Origin: Artemia franciscana
Lineage: Eukaryota; Arthropoda; Branchiopoda; Anostraca; Artemiidae
NCBI RefSeq assembly: GCF_032884065.1
Contig: NC_088872.1
Location: 9,795,493-9,859,492, forward strand
Direction of reading: 5' to 3'
DNA length: 64,000 bases
The notes beneath the pieces were generated by a model, which saw only the letters and a list, made by a program, of their open reading frames with translations, was not told where the DNA came from and ran no database searches. Of the stretch, positions 46,471 through 56,466 are shown piece by piece. Position 1 is the stretch's first letter; every line of letters begins with the position of its first letter. A program made the translations under genes and the position numbers.

Positions 46471-46580
46471 GCTCCATAGTTCTGTTGATCCCACAGAGTG
46501 AGCCAAAAGGAAAAGGACTAAATAGTATCGACTGAAAAGCCCGTCTGCTGAATAAGAAGAAGAAGAAGGAATAGAATAGA

Positions 46581-46990
46581 TATACCCTTTTTTGCAAGTT
46601 AAGTAACCAAATTTTCCATCTCAATGGCAACATTTCTTGCTTGGTGTTGCTGGTGTGAGAGATAATCCAGAGCTGAAAGTGAATCAGAGCAGACAATATA
46701 CTTCTGATGTTTGCTCTCTGTTTGGCTTGATATGGCTTGAAGTGAAAACTTAATTGCCATATGCTCTGCAGAGAAAATTGTCAGGTTAGGGGGTAAACGG
46801 TATGAAAGAGACAGGCTCTGGGAGGGTATAACTGCTGCACAACTGCATTTTGTTACTGTCTTTGAGCCATCTGTATAAACTTAAATGTATTCCTCATATT
46901 CTGCCTGCTTTCCCAGGAATATGATTTTCATCAGAGCTTGGGGGAGGCCCTCCTTTTTTTGATGGTGATTTTAGGAATAATCAATTCTTT
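46581..46990 (-). pseudogene. LINE-A ORF2: first half of RNase H
   Basis: On the minus strand from about 46,880: 'VYTDGSKTVTKCSCAAVIPS', 'IFSAEHMAIKFSLQAI' and 'YIVCSDSLSALDYLSHQ'. These are the first three RNase H catalytic boxes (YTDGSK, AE...A, SDS.SAL), all preserved. A TAA follows near 46,610, and a different frame leads to the break at 46,581. The matching second half lies at 39,487-39,992. The sequence above 46,890 ('GIKELIIPKIT') may be the RT-RNase H connection. Confidence 0.75.
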
Positions 46991-47219
46991 AATTCCTTTG
47001 GAGGCACTAGACAAATTATATTACACTTGTTAAATTTCACTCTGAAGTGTTCATGATTGAGTGACAAATTGGTATTGACTAGTACTTATCTTACATCATT
47101 TCACCTTATTTACATTGGCTTATTCTTGTTTAATGAACAGTGTACATAATCATTCCACTTCAGAAATTATAGAAAACAATATCATCTGGCCTGTGGGTCT
47201 GTAGCAGTGTTACCAAGTT

Positions 47220-47378
47220 TACAAAATCTTTCAGTTTAATTTAATGGTATATTGAAACCCAAGCACCTATAACAATAAGGCAAGTATAAGCAAACTAAAA
47301 GGGAAGCATAAGCAAAGCAAGCATATAACATAACACTGCAATAAACACAGATGCAAGCATGCATGGCAGGATTCTTCA
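47220..47378 (-). repeat. Gypsy 3' LTR
   Basis: In element orientation it starts 'tgaagaatcctgccatgcat' at 47,378 and ends 'gattttgta' at 47,220. It is 159 bp, with an insertion relative to the other LTR. The polypurine tract 'caaaggaaagagga' (47,392-47,379) is directly upstream in element sense. Confidence 0.85.
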
Positions 47379-47829
47379 TCCTCTTTCCTTTGTTGGGATT
47401 ATAGGTTGAAACTCTTTGGTTCCTTCACATGTCTGTCGGAACACATGGTGTGTAAGGTTGGGGCTCAAGTTGGTAGGTTGGATCAGACTGGGGATTGCAT
47501 TGGAGGTATTGTGGCTCTGCCATCATCTGGTGGTGCGGTAAATCTCTCTGCAGGTGTAGCTGCAGGCAGAGGTGACATTGGGCCTGCCATTGGGCTCATA
47601 GATGAGCAATGCAATGTTCCCAGCCTAATGGCTGATGGTGGTGAAGGTGCCTGCTGTGCCTGCATGTCACTGCTGGTCTGTGTGCTCAAAATCAATATAA
47701 GTAGGTGAGTATTGATTTGCCTCTCTAATATGTCACCTGTTGCATCTGTAGAGCTTTCTATTCTCTGTTTGGATGATGTAAGACCATGGGGTATATGACT
47801 TCTCCTGTTGTTTCTGCTGTCTCTCTCTA

Positions 47830-50550
47830 GTTTTCTGGAATGTCAACTGTGGAACCACTTTTGATTCCAGGTGTCTGGGAAGTATTGGTAGTACAGATCA
47901 TAGTTGTCGACTCATCAGTAACTGAGCTGGGGAAGCCAGTCCATCTACTGGTGTGTTCTGGTACTCTAGCATAGCCAGATATGGGTCTGATTGGTGTTCC
48001 ACAGCTTTGGCCATGATCCATTTTGCTGTCTCTACTAACTTCTTGCTTAATACATTAGACTGGGGATACTTGGGGCTGAATGTTTTGTGGACAATGCTCC
48101 ATCTATCCATGAAATCTTTGAATTCTTTTGATGAAAACTGGAGGCAATTGTCTGTGTAACAGTCTTTGGTATGCCGTATCTGGCAAAATGGGCTTTAAGT
48201 TTGGTAATCACTTGCTGTGATGTGCTGGTAGTGAGCTTGTCTACTTCTATGAATCTGCTGTAGTAGTCAGCAGTAATGAGATATTCAATTCCCATGAATT
48301 CAAAAAGATCAGTTCCTACATGTTCAAATGGGTATGTGAAAGTTGGAGAGACTATCGTGCTTTTTCTGGCCTGGTTGTATGCCATGGAAACACATGTATT
48401 ACAGCTTCCAATCATGTTCTCAATGTCTTTGGTAATGTTAGGCCAGAATACAACCATCCTTTTGTGTTCTTTGGTTTTGACCATGCCCAGATGTGAAGTG
48501 TGTAATTGCTCCAGTATGTCCCTTTGCAATGTGGCAGGGATTAGTATTTGGTCACCCTTCAGGATAAGGCCATCTAGGTAAGTTAGCTTGTTGCAATGGT
48601 TCCAGTACTTGAGTATAGAAGTACTGCATTTGTGACCTGGCCAGCCAGCTGTGATGGTTTTGACAAGTAGCTGCAGTTCTCTGTCACTACTTGTTTGCTC
48701 TGCAATTTGCTTGATTTTGCTATCTTGAATCAGGACCAACTTAAGAAAGCTGAGTACCATACTGCAAATTCAGAGTCGTGTTGCATGTCAGGATCTGTTT
48801 TGGGTAAGTGCAATCTTGACAGGGCATCTGCAACTGGGATTTCTGATCCTGGGTGGTATATTACTTGTATGTCATAATTCTGGATTGCTATCATCATTCT
48901 TTGTAGTCTTGGTGGAGCTCTAGATATGGGTTTCTTCAATTTCGATTTCAATGGTTTGTGGTCACTAGTTATCATCACTGTCCTTCCATAGACATACTGG
49001 TGGAAGTGTTTGCAGGAATATGTTACAGGCAGCATTTCTTTCTCTATCTTTGAGTATTGTTTTTCTGCTTTGATGAGGGACTGTGATCCAAATGCTACTG
49101 TCTTCTCATCTACAACTAGTTGGGCTCCCAGCCCATGCTGTGAAGCATCTACTATGATTTCTAAGTGTTTGTTTGTATGGTGGAAGTATGCAAGGTTCTT
49201 GCAGATAGATGATTGGATTCGTTTTCTTGCGTTTTCGTGGAGTTGGCTACATTTGTAATTCTTGGACTTCAACAATTCTTGCAATAGATGATTGAGGGTG
49301 GACAGGTTTGGAATGTATCAGGCTAGATAGTTGTACATGCTGATTAACACCTGTAGCTGTTCATGTGATTCTGGTGCTGGCATGTTGGTAATCACCTTCA
49401 TTTTCTGTGGGTCTGTTTTGATTCCTTCAGTGGGAAGTGCCCAAAGATGGGGATACTTTCTGCATCAAAAATGCACTTTTCTTGGTTGAACCCGACCCCT
49501 TTTTCTCTGGCTTGCTGCAAGACCATTCTCAGCTTAGCATCATGGTCTTCTTCATCCTTTGCTGCTCCAGCGATGTCATCAATGATAAGACCTATATCCA
49601 AGCCTTTGAAAGCTTCCTCCATTTTCCTTTTGAACTTATCCTGTGCTGACTTGATTCCGAATGGGTATTGTTTCCATCTGTGCCTGCCAAAGGATATACT
49701 GAATATGGTTATGAGTGATGACTCCTCATCTAGTTCCATGGACCAATATCCATGTCTGGCATCTAGCTTGAAGAACCTATTGGTTCCTGAACATTTGGAT
49801 GCCACATCATCAAACAATGGAATTGGGTAGTGAGGTTATTGTACCCACTTATTAAGATCAACAGGGTCTAAGCATATTGTGAGGGATCCATTTGGCTTCT
49901 GGACTGCTACTATTGACTTTACCCATTCGGTGAGCCTTGATGTTTTCTCAATAATGCCCATTGACTCAAGGCGGTCCAATTCCTCCTTGAGTTTTTCTTG
50001 AAGGGCAAAGGGGACCCTTTTTGGGGGTTTTACTGTGGGCACTGCACCTTCTTTCAGGTGGATCTTGCACTTCTCTGGAAGTTTTCCTACTCCTTCAAAA
50101 ACGTCTTTGTATTCGTCCAGTATTTTGGCTGTTCCATTTCTCATCATGGAAGCTGAGCTGTCATGGGTTAAGTTGGGAATGAATTTGATCAGTTTCACGT
50201 CTTGACTTGTCATCCTGCTCAGGATAGGCTTGCAATCAGTATTCACCACATAGAATGGATGTATCTGGTTCTCACAATTTTTGTAGCTGATTCTCAGCTG
50301 TATGCTGCCCATGACTTCCAGTTTCTCTCCTGTGTAGCTTGTAAGCACATCTCTGGTCAGTTGAAGTTGTGGTTTTGGAACCATGCCCCTGTAATCACTG
50401 GTTGGGAGCACATTTGCTTCAGCTCTGGTGTCAATCTTAAAGACCAAGTTAAGATTCTGGTCCACAACTCTGATAATGGCATTGGATCCATCCAGATGTT
50501 GTGTTTGAAGACTGTTCACAGTGTCTATCATGAATTTGCTTGCATTGGCT
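47830..50550 (-). pseudogene. Gypsy pol: protease, RT, RNase H, integrase; broken
   Basis: Protease: 'VFKIDTRAEANVLP' (about 50,430), where the catalytic DTG reads DTR. RT: 'EELDRLESMGIIEKTS', 'FFKLDARHGYWSMEL' (about 49,775) and 'LIIDDIAGA' (about 49,570), which keeps both aspartates. RNase H: 'IIVDASQHGLGAQLVV' and 'AEKQYSKIEKEML' (49,150-49,060). Integrase: a zinc-binding H..H..C..C part ('LHTSHLGM', 'CNTCVS', 48,510-48,390), 'VGTDLFEF' (first Asp, 48,330), a second Asp only in a shifted frame near 48,150, and 'SNVLSKKLVETAKW' (about 48,060), where the third catalytic residue, Glu, reads Lys. Stops or frameshifts lie near 49,836, 49,400 and 48,150. Confidence 0.8.
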
Positions 50551-51316
50551 TCTTCCTCTTGTTGGCTGATCTCATTTATCACTTTGCTTTTGCACATTTG
50601 GCAAAGTGGTTCATTTTGTTGCACTTTGAACAAGTTTTTCCCCTGGCTGGGCATTTGTGATTTCTTGAGTAGTTTCGTGCTCCACAGAAGTAACAATCTT
50701 GGTTGTTTTGATTTTGCTTCAGATTGTCTTGTTTCACCACTTGTTTCTTGTTTCACCACTGGTGATGGATGTTGTTTGGCTGCTGATATCTGTGCTTGGG
50801 TTTCCTGCACTGATTCAATGGCATGAAAAATGTCTGTGGCTCTGGCAAGAGTTAGTGTTCTGCCCTCACTCAACAATTTTCTTGGGTTCTGCTATTTTTG
50901 ACTCCAAAAACCAGTATATCTCAAATCATGTCGTCACTGCTGCTGCAAAATTTACAATCCTTCGCGATCAATTTGAGTTTAGTCACATATTGTTCAATGT
51001 TTTCATTTCCTTGGTCTTGCTTGTGGAAGGTAAATCTTGTCACTATTGGGTTTGAGATGGGTTCAACATGGGCTCCAAATTTATCATGGTAGATGCCTGT
51101 CTTGTTTGTCTCTTCTGCTATTAGTACCCATGCACTGAAGATATCTCTTTCTTTTTCTCCAACCCATATCATCAAGTAAGAGCATTTGACGGCTTGAGAT
51201 TTTCCTTCCAGTGGTCCTGAGAACATTAGCTCACAGTGTTGTCTGAACCATTTCCAGGCTGATTTGAGGTTGGGTGATGACCAATCAATGGATGGATGCA
51301 GTGTACTGTCCATGCT
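50550..51316 (-). pseudogene. Gypsy gag with zinc knuckle, broken
   Basis: The likely start is the Met of 'MDSTLHPSIDW' (51,314). The matrix/capsid-like part includes 'SAWKWFRQHCELMFSG' and 'FTFHKQDQGNENIEQYVTKL', typical of Ty3-group Gag (W..W...FE; F..R.Q..GE.I..FV..L). A stop at about 50,920 is followed by another frame with 'LTLARATDIFHAIESVQETQ', the end of capsid. The zinc knuckle 'TCSKCNKMNHFAKC' (about 50,640-50,595) is in yet another frame, so gag carries at least two frameshifts. Confidence 0.7.
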
Positions 51317-51320
51317 TATT

Positions 51321-51338
51321 ATCCCACTTTTGACACCA
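51321..51338 (-). promoter_or_regulatory. Gypsy primer-binding site, tRNA-Leu type
   Basis: Directly after the 5' LTR the minus strand reads 'tggtgtcaaaagtgggat'. It matches the complement of a leucine tRNA 3' end at about 16 of 18 positions, from memory of tRNA-Leu. Confidence 0.65.
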
Positions 51339-51467
51339 TGCAAAATCTTCAGTTGGATTTAATGGTATATTGAAACCCAAGCACCTATAACAAAAAGGCA
51401 AGCATAAGCAAAGCAAGCATAACACTGCAATAAACACAGATGCAAGCACGTATGGCAGGATTCTTCA
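51339..51467 (-). repeat. Gypsy 5' LTR
   Basis: 129 bp, starting 'tgaagaatcctgccatacgt' at 51,467 and ending 'gattttgca' at 51,339 in element orientation. It starts TG and ends CA as LTRs do. Confidence 0.85.
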
Positions 51468-51472
51468 AAGTC

Positions 51473-52129
51473 TAAAGTCTAGAACACACAGAAGCCTAGA
51501 ACTTTGTTTGGTGTCAAATTTGCAAAGAAAAGAGTGTTAATTTGAGCTTGGATTTTTTTTTTAGTTTTTGCCATTTCATCATGATCATAAAAAAGTAATC
51601 CTCAATTATTTTCTTCTCTTCAGCATGAAGTTCAAAATGTCTGAATAATAATATTAGTTAAATGAAATAAATTTTGATAAGGAAATAACCTACCAATATG
51701 AAAGAAGTAAATAATAAGTTAAGATAAATCCTTCAGCTATTGGTAAGCTACAGTTGACAAATGGTGTCTGTGTCCATAATTTTCAATTTTGATAATTCTG
51801 TGCAAAGGGCATCTCGTGCTGGTATGTTCCCACTGGGCTACTGAAAGGAGTGCCTGAAAAAAGCTATGTGTTTTCTAGGCTGATCGCCTAAGACGAAACT
51901 GGAATGTTTTTACCAATCATTTATTTTGCTGTTGCTACTTGACCATGGATACACTAGGGCAGTAAACATTTTACCATTGCAGTGTCAGTCAATTATAATA
52001 GATTATAAGCAAAAAGACAATCTACCCCGCCCCCCTCTTCATGTTGGAAAATACATTTTATGTTCCACTTAGATTAAGGATTAATTACACAGTTAAAAAC
52101 TGTAGATAATCACCTTACCTTAATCACCT
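51473..52129. other. Intronic sequence without recognised feature
   Basis: AT-rich. Nothing supportable apart from ordinary homopolymers. Confidence 0.4.
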
Positions 52130-52440
52130 TAATCCATCTGAGAGCTTTAAGGTCTTCCAGACCTATAGTCCTCTTGAGTTGATGACTACCAGTCAAACCT
52201 CCACTGCTTCTTCTCCCACTTTTTGTCAAGTTGGTTTTTGAAGGACTGGATGGAGGGAGCATTGACAGTTGAATCTTTTAGTTGATTCCAATGGTTTATG
52301 ACTCTTCTCAAGAAGAATGTTAGGCGAGTTTTCGATCGGGAGCTTGACTCTGGTAGCTTCTTGGAGTGTCCTTTTGTGTTGTGCTGGTTGGTAAATTTAT
52401 GGGTCAATAACAACCAGGCTTGTTCTTTTGCATATGCCTT
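52130..52440 (-). pseudogene. CR1-like LINE ORF2 C-terminal fragment
   Basis: On the minus strand: 'NTKGHSKKLPESSSRSKTRL', 'FFLRRVINHWNQLKD', 'APSIQSFKNQLDKKW' and 'QWRFDW', ending in a stop at 52,186. This is the standard end of CR1/Rex-type ORF2 (GHS.KL..........FFS.RV...WN.LP..VV.A.S...FK..LD..W). It keeps its frame over 75 codons but lacks everything upstream, as expected for a strongly 5'-truncated copy. It is related to, but not the same as, the fragment at 13.5-13.9 kb. Confidence 0.75.
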
Positions 52441-52679
52441 CTTAAATATCTAAATTATGCTTTAGTATAATCATCCACTTTTCTTTTGTTTGAAGGGACA
52501 CGGTGCTCTTTCAATTTGATTAAGGAACTCTGACATTAATTAAATTTCTCCTTCCTGTTTATCCTTCACATATGTATACCTTTTATTGACTTTATATTCT
52601 AAGAGGCAATAGACAATCCCTGCCTTTATTTCACTTTCTTTCCATTTTGAGCAGTGCTAAAATAATATGTTTCTTAATC

Positions 52680-55175
52680 TACTACTACTACTAATAACTC
52701 ACTGCAGCACCAAGCCGCCTGAGGCCAACACAGCTACGCACGCTCCTCCTCCAACCTAATCTATTTAAAGCCTCCCTCTTTACACCCTCTCAGGAAGTTC
52801 CCATTTCCTTTAAATCCTTATTTATGACATCCTCCCAACCCAGACAAGGACGACCTGCTTTCCGTGTAGCCCCAGACGGTTGGCCAAAAAGGACAATCTT
52901 CGGTAATCTGTCATCCTTCATCCGTAGAACGTGGCCTAGCAATCTCAACCTTTCTTTCATTATAGCCCGAGAAAGCGGGATTGAACCACACTTTTCGTAC
53001 AACCTACTGTTTGAAATACGGTCAGTCAGCCGGGTACCCAGAACAATCCGTTGGCAATTTCTCTGGAAAACATCTAGTAAATTTTCATCTGCTTTTCGGA
53101 GTGTCCATGCTTCAGAGCCATATTTGACCACTGTCATCACTGTAGCTTCCAATATTCTAATCTTGGTTTGTAGGCTTATCTTTCTATTCTTCCAAACTTT
53201 TTTTAACTGTGAAAAAACACCCTGAGCTTTAGCTATTCTACTTTTAACATCTTCACTGCTCCCACCATCTTTACTAATAATACTACCAAGGTAACTGAAG
53301 CTCCCAACCTGATCAATCTTTTCGTTACCTAAGGTCACCTGTTCATCTTCACTTATTCCTAGCCTTAGTGACTTAGTCTTCTTAACATTAATTTTCAAGC
53401 CTATTTTAGCACCCTGAACTCGTAAAACCTCTAAAAATTCATTCATTTTGCTCACACTTTCATCTAATATGCTTAAATCATCAGCATAATCTAAGTCCAG
53501 GAGCATTCTTCCTCCCCATTTGATTCCATGGTCTCCAATTGCCTTTCCTGTGCTCCTTAAGACGAAGTCCATCAAAATGATCCATATAAAGGGGGATAGA
53601 ACACAACCCTGCTTAACTCCTGATTTAATACAAAACCAGTTGCTAACCTCATTTCCTACCTTAACCGCAGCAGTACTATTCGCGTACATAGCGCAAATCA
53701 CTTTAATGTATTTTTCTGGTATACCATATAACGATAAGACCTTTGTTAACGCTGTTCTATCAACAGAATCGAAAGCTTGCTCATAATCGATAAAACTAAG
53801 GACCAAAGGTGTTTGACAACGAAGGGACTTCTCAATTATTAACCTAAGAGTGAAAACATGGTCGACACATCCTCTACCTTTTCTAAAACCGCATTGTTCT
53901 TCCCTTAAAACTTTGTCTACAGCATGTCTCAGTCTAAAAAGTATCATATTACTCAGTAATTTGCTACCTACAGAGACTAGACTAATGCCTCGATAATTAC
54001 GGCATTCACTCTTGTCACCTTTCTTATACAGTGGTTTAATTAAGGTTTTCCTAAAATCATTGGGTACTTCCCCTTTTTCAAAAATCATGTTCATAATCTT
54101 CAGTAGCCTATTCCTAACCTCAGAGCCACCATATTTAAGGAACTCATTAATCATACTATCAGCACCTGGGGCCTTATTATTTTTTAGTCCTTCTAGTACT
54201 GTCGCTAATTCTTCCTCACTAAACAAATCTTCCTTCACATCCAAGGTATCACAAACTTTTTCATTTTCATCTATATCTTTTCCTGCAACTGTATCTCGGT
54301 TTAGCACATTCTCAAAATGTTCCACCCATCTTTCTTTAACTTTTTCCTTATCACTAATTGTGGCCCCATTTCTATCTTTAACTGGGACTAGTCCGAATCG
54401 GCTACTCCCTTTCAATTTATTAACATGCCAGTATAATATTTTACTATTATGCCGTCTAGCCGCATCTTTCAGATCCTCAGTAATTTTATCCATCGCCTCC
54501 ATTTCACATCTCCTTAGTTCATATTTTAATGCTTTCTCCACTTTCTTTACATTCCTTTTGTTTTCATACGGCCTATCGCTCAGATAATTCTTATACAAAC
54601 CCCTTCTACTCTCTATTAAACCTAAAGCTTTTTCACTAATATTCCTAGTTGCTGTCTTAGCACTCTTCCCTAGGACGCCATCAGCAACTTCACAAATTGT
54701 TTTTCTGAAATTATTCCATCCATCTTCCACATTGTCAAATTTTAAACCCTCAAGTTTAGTACTCAACTGTTCCTGGAATTTTTTTCTCAAATTTTCATCC
54801 TGAAGTCTACCAACATCATAACTTTCCGGGAGGGAGTTACTCTTCCGAAATTTCAGCTTTAAATTAACCTTAGACACTACTAGATGGTGATCTTTACTTT
54901 TAACATCAATAACGGCACTCCTATACACCCTAGTATCTTGTATTGATCCTGCTAGTCTTCTGTTTACAATAACATAATCAATAAGGTTTGCTGTCTTACC
55001 ATCACGTGAATACCATGTCAACTTATGGGCCATTTTGTGACCAAACACCGTATTGGTTATAACTAGATTGTTATACCTACAAAATTGCAAAAGCCTATAG
55101 CCATTACTGTTTTCTTTTCCTACACCAAATTTACCTAGGCTAGTATTTAATTTGTCTTCTAACCACATATATTAT
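52680..55175 (-). mobile_element. 5'-truncated RTE-like LINE with TAG-repeat tail
   Basis: The minus-strand insert ends at 52,680-52,692 with four TAG units after a ~100 bp GC-rich 3' untranslated region ('ttggcctcaggcggcttggt'). It begins about 55,170, inside the endonuclease domain. The short 3' end, microsatellite tail and 5' truncation are typical of target-primed reverse transcription. Target duplications are not clear. A far older relative is at 7,490-8,540. Confidence 0.85.
52790..55168 (-). CDS. LINE ORF2 (partial endonuclease, complete RT), uninterrupted 792 codons
   Basis: The ORF opens in the endonuclease ('NGYRLLQFCRYNNLVITNTV', 'HKLTWYSRDGKTANLIDYVI', 'SKDHHLVVSKV'). After a Lys-rich linker comes the RT: 'NNKAPGADSMINEFLKYGG', 'CRNYRGISLVSVGSKLLSNM', 'EEQCGFRKGRGCVDHVFTLR', 'LSFIDYEQAFDSVDRTAL', 'GVKQGCVLSPFIWIILMDFV' and catalytic 'LDYADDLSIL' (about 53,490). 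The C-terminal part has 'YGSEAWTLRKADENLLDVFQ' and 'LRLLGHVLRMKDDRLPK'. All RT catalytic residues are present and there is no stop or frameshift, so the insertion is recent. It lacks the endonuclease N-terminus, so it cannot retrotranspose unaided. The pattern fits the RTE group; no RNase H. The ATG at 55,168 is simply the first Met after the truncation (TAA two codons upstream). Confidence 0.9.
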   Translation of the reverse strand: MWLEDKLNTSLGKFGVGKENSNGYRLLQFCRYNNLVITNTVFGHKMAHKLTWYSRDGKTANLIDYVIVNRRLAGSIQDTRVYRSAVIDVKSKDHHLVVSKVNLKLKFRKSNSLPESYDVGRLQDENLRKKFQEQLSTKLEGLKFDNVEDGWNNFRKTICEVADGVLGKSAKTATRNISEKALGLIESRRGLYKNYLSDRPYENKRNVKKVEKALKYELRRCEMEAMDKITEDLKDAARRHNSKILYWHVNKLKGSSRFGLVPVKDRNGATISDKEKVKERWVEHFENVLNRDTVAGKDIDENEKVCDTLDVKEDLFSEEELATVLEGLKNNKAPGADSMINEFLKYGGSEVRNRLLKIMNMIFEKGEVPNDFRKTLIKPLYKKGDKSECRNYRGISLVSVGSKLLSNMILFRLRHAVDKVLREEQCGFRKGRGCVDHVFTLRLIIEKSLRCQTPLVLSFIDYEQAFDSVDRTALTKVLSLYGIPEKYIKVICAMYANSTAAVKVGNEVSNWFCIKSGVKQGCVLSPFIWIILMDFVLRSTGKAIGDHGIKWGGRMLLDLDYADDLSILDESVSKMNEFLEVLRVQGAKIGLKINVKKTKSLRLGISEDEQVTLGNEKIDQVGSFSYLGSIISKDGGSSEDVKSRIAKAQGVFSQLKKVWKNRKISLQTKIRILEATVMTVVKYGSEAWTLRKADENLLDVFQRNCQRIVLGTRLTDRISNSRLYEKCGSIPLSRAIMKERLRLLGHVLRMKDDRLPKIVLFGQPSGATRKAGRPCLGWEDVINKDLKEMGTS

Positions 55176-55254
55176 TGTGTCACATTTTTGTTTGTAATTC
55201 AGTGTGATTCTTGCCATTGCTTATTCCAAGCCTTTTGTTTTGGCTGCTCTGAGT

Positions 55255-55860
55255 CATTTTTCATCTTGTATGTTTTACATTCATCAGATGTTGCTCTACC
55301 AATGCCTGCAAATGTGATGTCATTCATGAAAAATGCTCTTTTTCCTAAATTATGACTCAAGGCAAATATTCCCAAATTCAATGTTCTAGTGCAAGACTTC
55401 TCATGCACAGTAGATGCAGCCAAACTGTTCATACAAAACTAATTCTTCCTATCGGTTACAACGCAAACAGCAAAACTGCAAATCAAGTAGCCTAAAAAAA
55501 CGTTTTTTTTTCTTTTTCAATAGGTTTGGTTATAAGCTGAGTTTCAAAAAGCCACATTATTGTAATGGCCAGGGGAAAATGACGTAAGTTGCTCTTCCAA
55601 TGTATGCAAATGTGACGGCATTCATGAAAAATGTTTTTTCTTCCAAAATTAAGGCTCTAAGCAATTTTTCCCAAATTTGATGCTCTAATGCAAGACCTCC
55701 CCTGCACAGTAGATGCAGCAAAACTGTTTAGACGAAATTGATTCTTCCTATCTGTTAAAACGCAAAAAGCAAAACTCCAAATCAAGTAGCATGGAGTAGC
55801 TTATAAAATATTTTTTTTTTCTTTTTTCATACTATCATACTTGAAACTAAGTAGCCTAAA
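55255..55860 (+). repeat. Two diverged ~300 bp tandem units
   Basis: 'gttgctctaccaatgcctgc' at 55,285 and 'gttgctcttccaatgtatgc' at 55,588 start matching stretches that share 'cattcatgaaaaatg', 'cacagtagatgcagc', 'attcttcctatc' and 'aaatcaagtagc'. The end of the unit ('aagtagcctaaaaaaacg' and a T run) is the seed of the minisatellite that follows. Confidence 0.75.
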
Positions 55861-56345
55861 AAACATTTTTTTTGTCTTTTTTCATACTATCATATTTGAA
55901 ACTAAGTAGTCTAAAAAACATTTATTTTTCTTTTTTCTTAGTATCATACTTGAAAGTAAGTAGCCTAAATACATTTTTTTCTCTTTTCATACTATCATAC
56001 TTGAAACTAAGTAGTCTAAAAAACATTTATTTTTCTTTTTTCTTAGTATCATACTTGAAAGTAAGTAGCCTAAATACATTTTTTTCTCTTTTCATACTAT
56101 CATACTTGAAACTAAGTAGCCTAAAAAACATTTTTTTTTGTCTTTTTTCATACTATCATACTTGAAACTAAGTAGCCTAAAAAACATTTTTTCTTGTCTT
56201 TTTTCATACTATCATATTTGAAACTAAGTAGTCTTAAAAACATTTTTTTTCTTTTTTCATATTATCATACTTGAAAGTAAGTAGCCTAAAAAACATTTTT
56301 TTTTCATTTTTTCATAATATCATACTTGTCACTATCATACTTGAA
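55808..56345 (+). repeat. Minisatellite of ~55 bp units, about ten copies
   Basis: The unit is a T-rich run with 'cttttttcat', then 'actatcatacttgaaactaa' and 'gtagcctaaaaaaca'. Starts lie near 55,816, 55,876, 55,931, 55,985, 56,036, 56,091, 56,147, 56,206, 56,253 and 56,307. Alternating variants (such as 'gaaagtaag' and 'gaaactaag') suggest pairwise amplification. It ends about 120 bp before the second CCDC43 exon. Confidence 0.85.
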
Positions 56346-56466
56346 ATTATAGCAATAACTGAATCAGAATCAGATCTGATGGAAAGCACAAAACAGTCGT
56401 TTTTTGCTCAAAACGTAGCTGTGTGAACCTAGGACATAATTTATCTTCATGAGTTTTTTTTTCCAG

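Larger units (their letters stand above)
40000..46573 (+). mobile_element. Plus-strand LINE with zinc-knuckle ORF1, EN, RT and RNase H (LINE-B)
   Basis: The insert is bounded by 'gaataga' at 39,993-39,999 and 46,574-46,580. Order: short leader, ORF1 (40,089-41,573), ORF2 (41,672-45,945), then a disturbed 3' end and a tail 'aagaagaagaagg' (46,554-46,569). Domain content places it in the I/LOA/Ingi/R1 group, like LINE-A but clearly a different family. Length is 6.57 kb, including a 539 bp duplication in ORF2 and a ~500 bp duplication near the 3' end. Several frameshifts sit in homopolymer runs. Confidence 0.85.
39238..47000 (-). mobile_element. Minus-strand LINE with RNase H (LINE-A), split by LINE-B
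   Basis: Two separated pieces of one minus-strand ORF2 lie at 46,990-46,581 (N-terminal half of RNase H) and 39,992-39,487 (C-terminal half and tail). The reading frame 'RVYLF' runs directly into 'MWVPAHCGITGNKLAD' when the plus-strand insert 40,000-46,573 and one copy of the 7 bp duplication 'gaataga' are removed. The 3' end is near 39,238 with a CAA-type tail. RNase H and the C-terminal H/C motif place it in the I/LOA/Ingi/R1 group. Its 5' boundary is unclear (somewhere above 46,990). Confidence 0.75.
47215..51472 (-). mobile_element. Gypsy (Ty3-like) LTR retrotransposon, minus strand, defective
   Basis: Complete layout on the minus strand: LTR (51,467-51,339), tRNA-Leu-like primer site, gag, zinc knuckle, protease, RT, RNase H, integrase, polypurine tract, LTR (47,378-47,220). 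A 5 bp target duplication is likely ('aagtt' at 47,215 and 'aagtc' at 51,468, one mismatch). The element is about 4.25 kb with very short LTRs (129 and 159 bp; the 30 bp difference is indels). Gene order PR-RT-RH-IN defines Ty3/Gypsy. No envelope gene is seen. Multiple frameshifts and mutated catalytic residues make it immobile. Confidence 0.85.
36996..56466 (+). other. Intron of the CCDC43 homologue, ~19.5 kb, filled with transposons
   Basis: Bounded by the phase 0 donor at 36,996 and the acceptor 'ttttttttccag' ending at 56,466. Almost all of its length is assignable to mobile or tandem repeats (see the entries from 37,075 to 56,345). No other host exon was recognised inside it. The human gene is small by comparison, as far as I recall. 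Confidence 0.8.

Noticed and set aside
47406-47708. 100-codon plus-strand frame, Gly/Ala/Val-rich
   Set aside because: Antisense of the Gypsy pol 3' region next to the LTR; no independent support.
52824-54587. Plus-strand frames of 88-191 codons
   Set aside because: Shadows of the intact minus-strand LINE ORF2.
55872-56165. 97-codon repeated frame 'ILSYLKLSSLKN'
   Set aside because: It is a translation of the ~55 bp minisatellite, whose period makes a regular but meaningless peptide.
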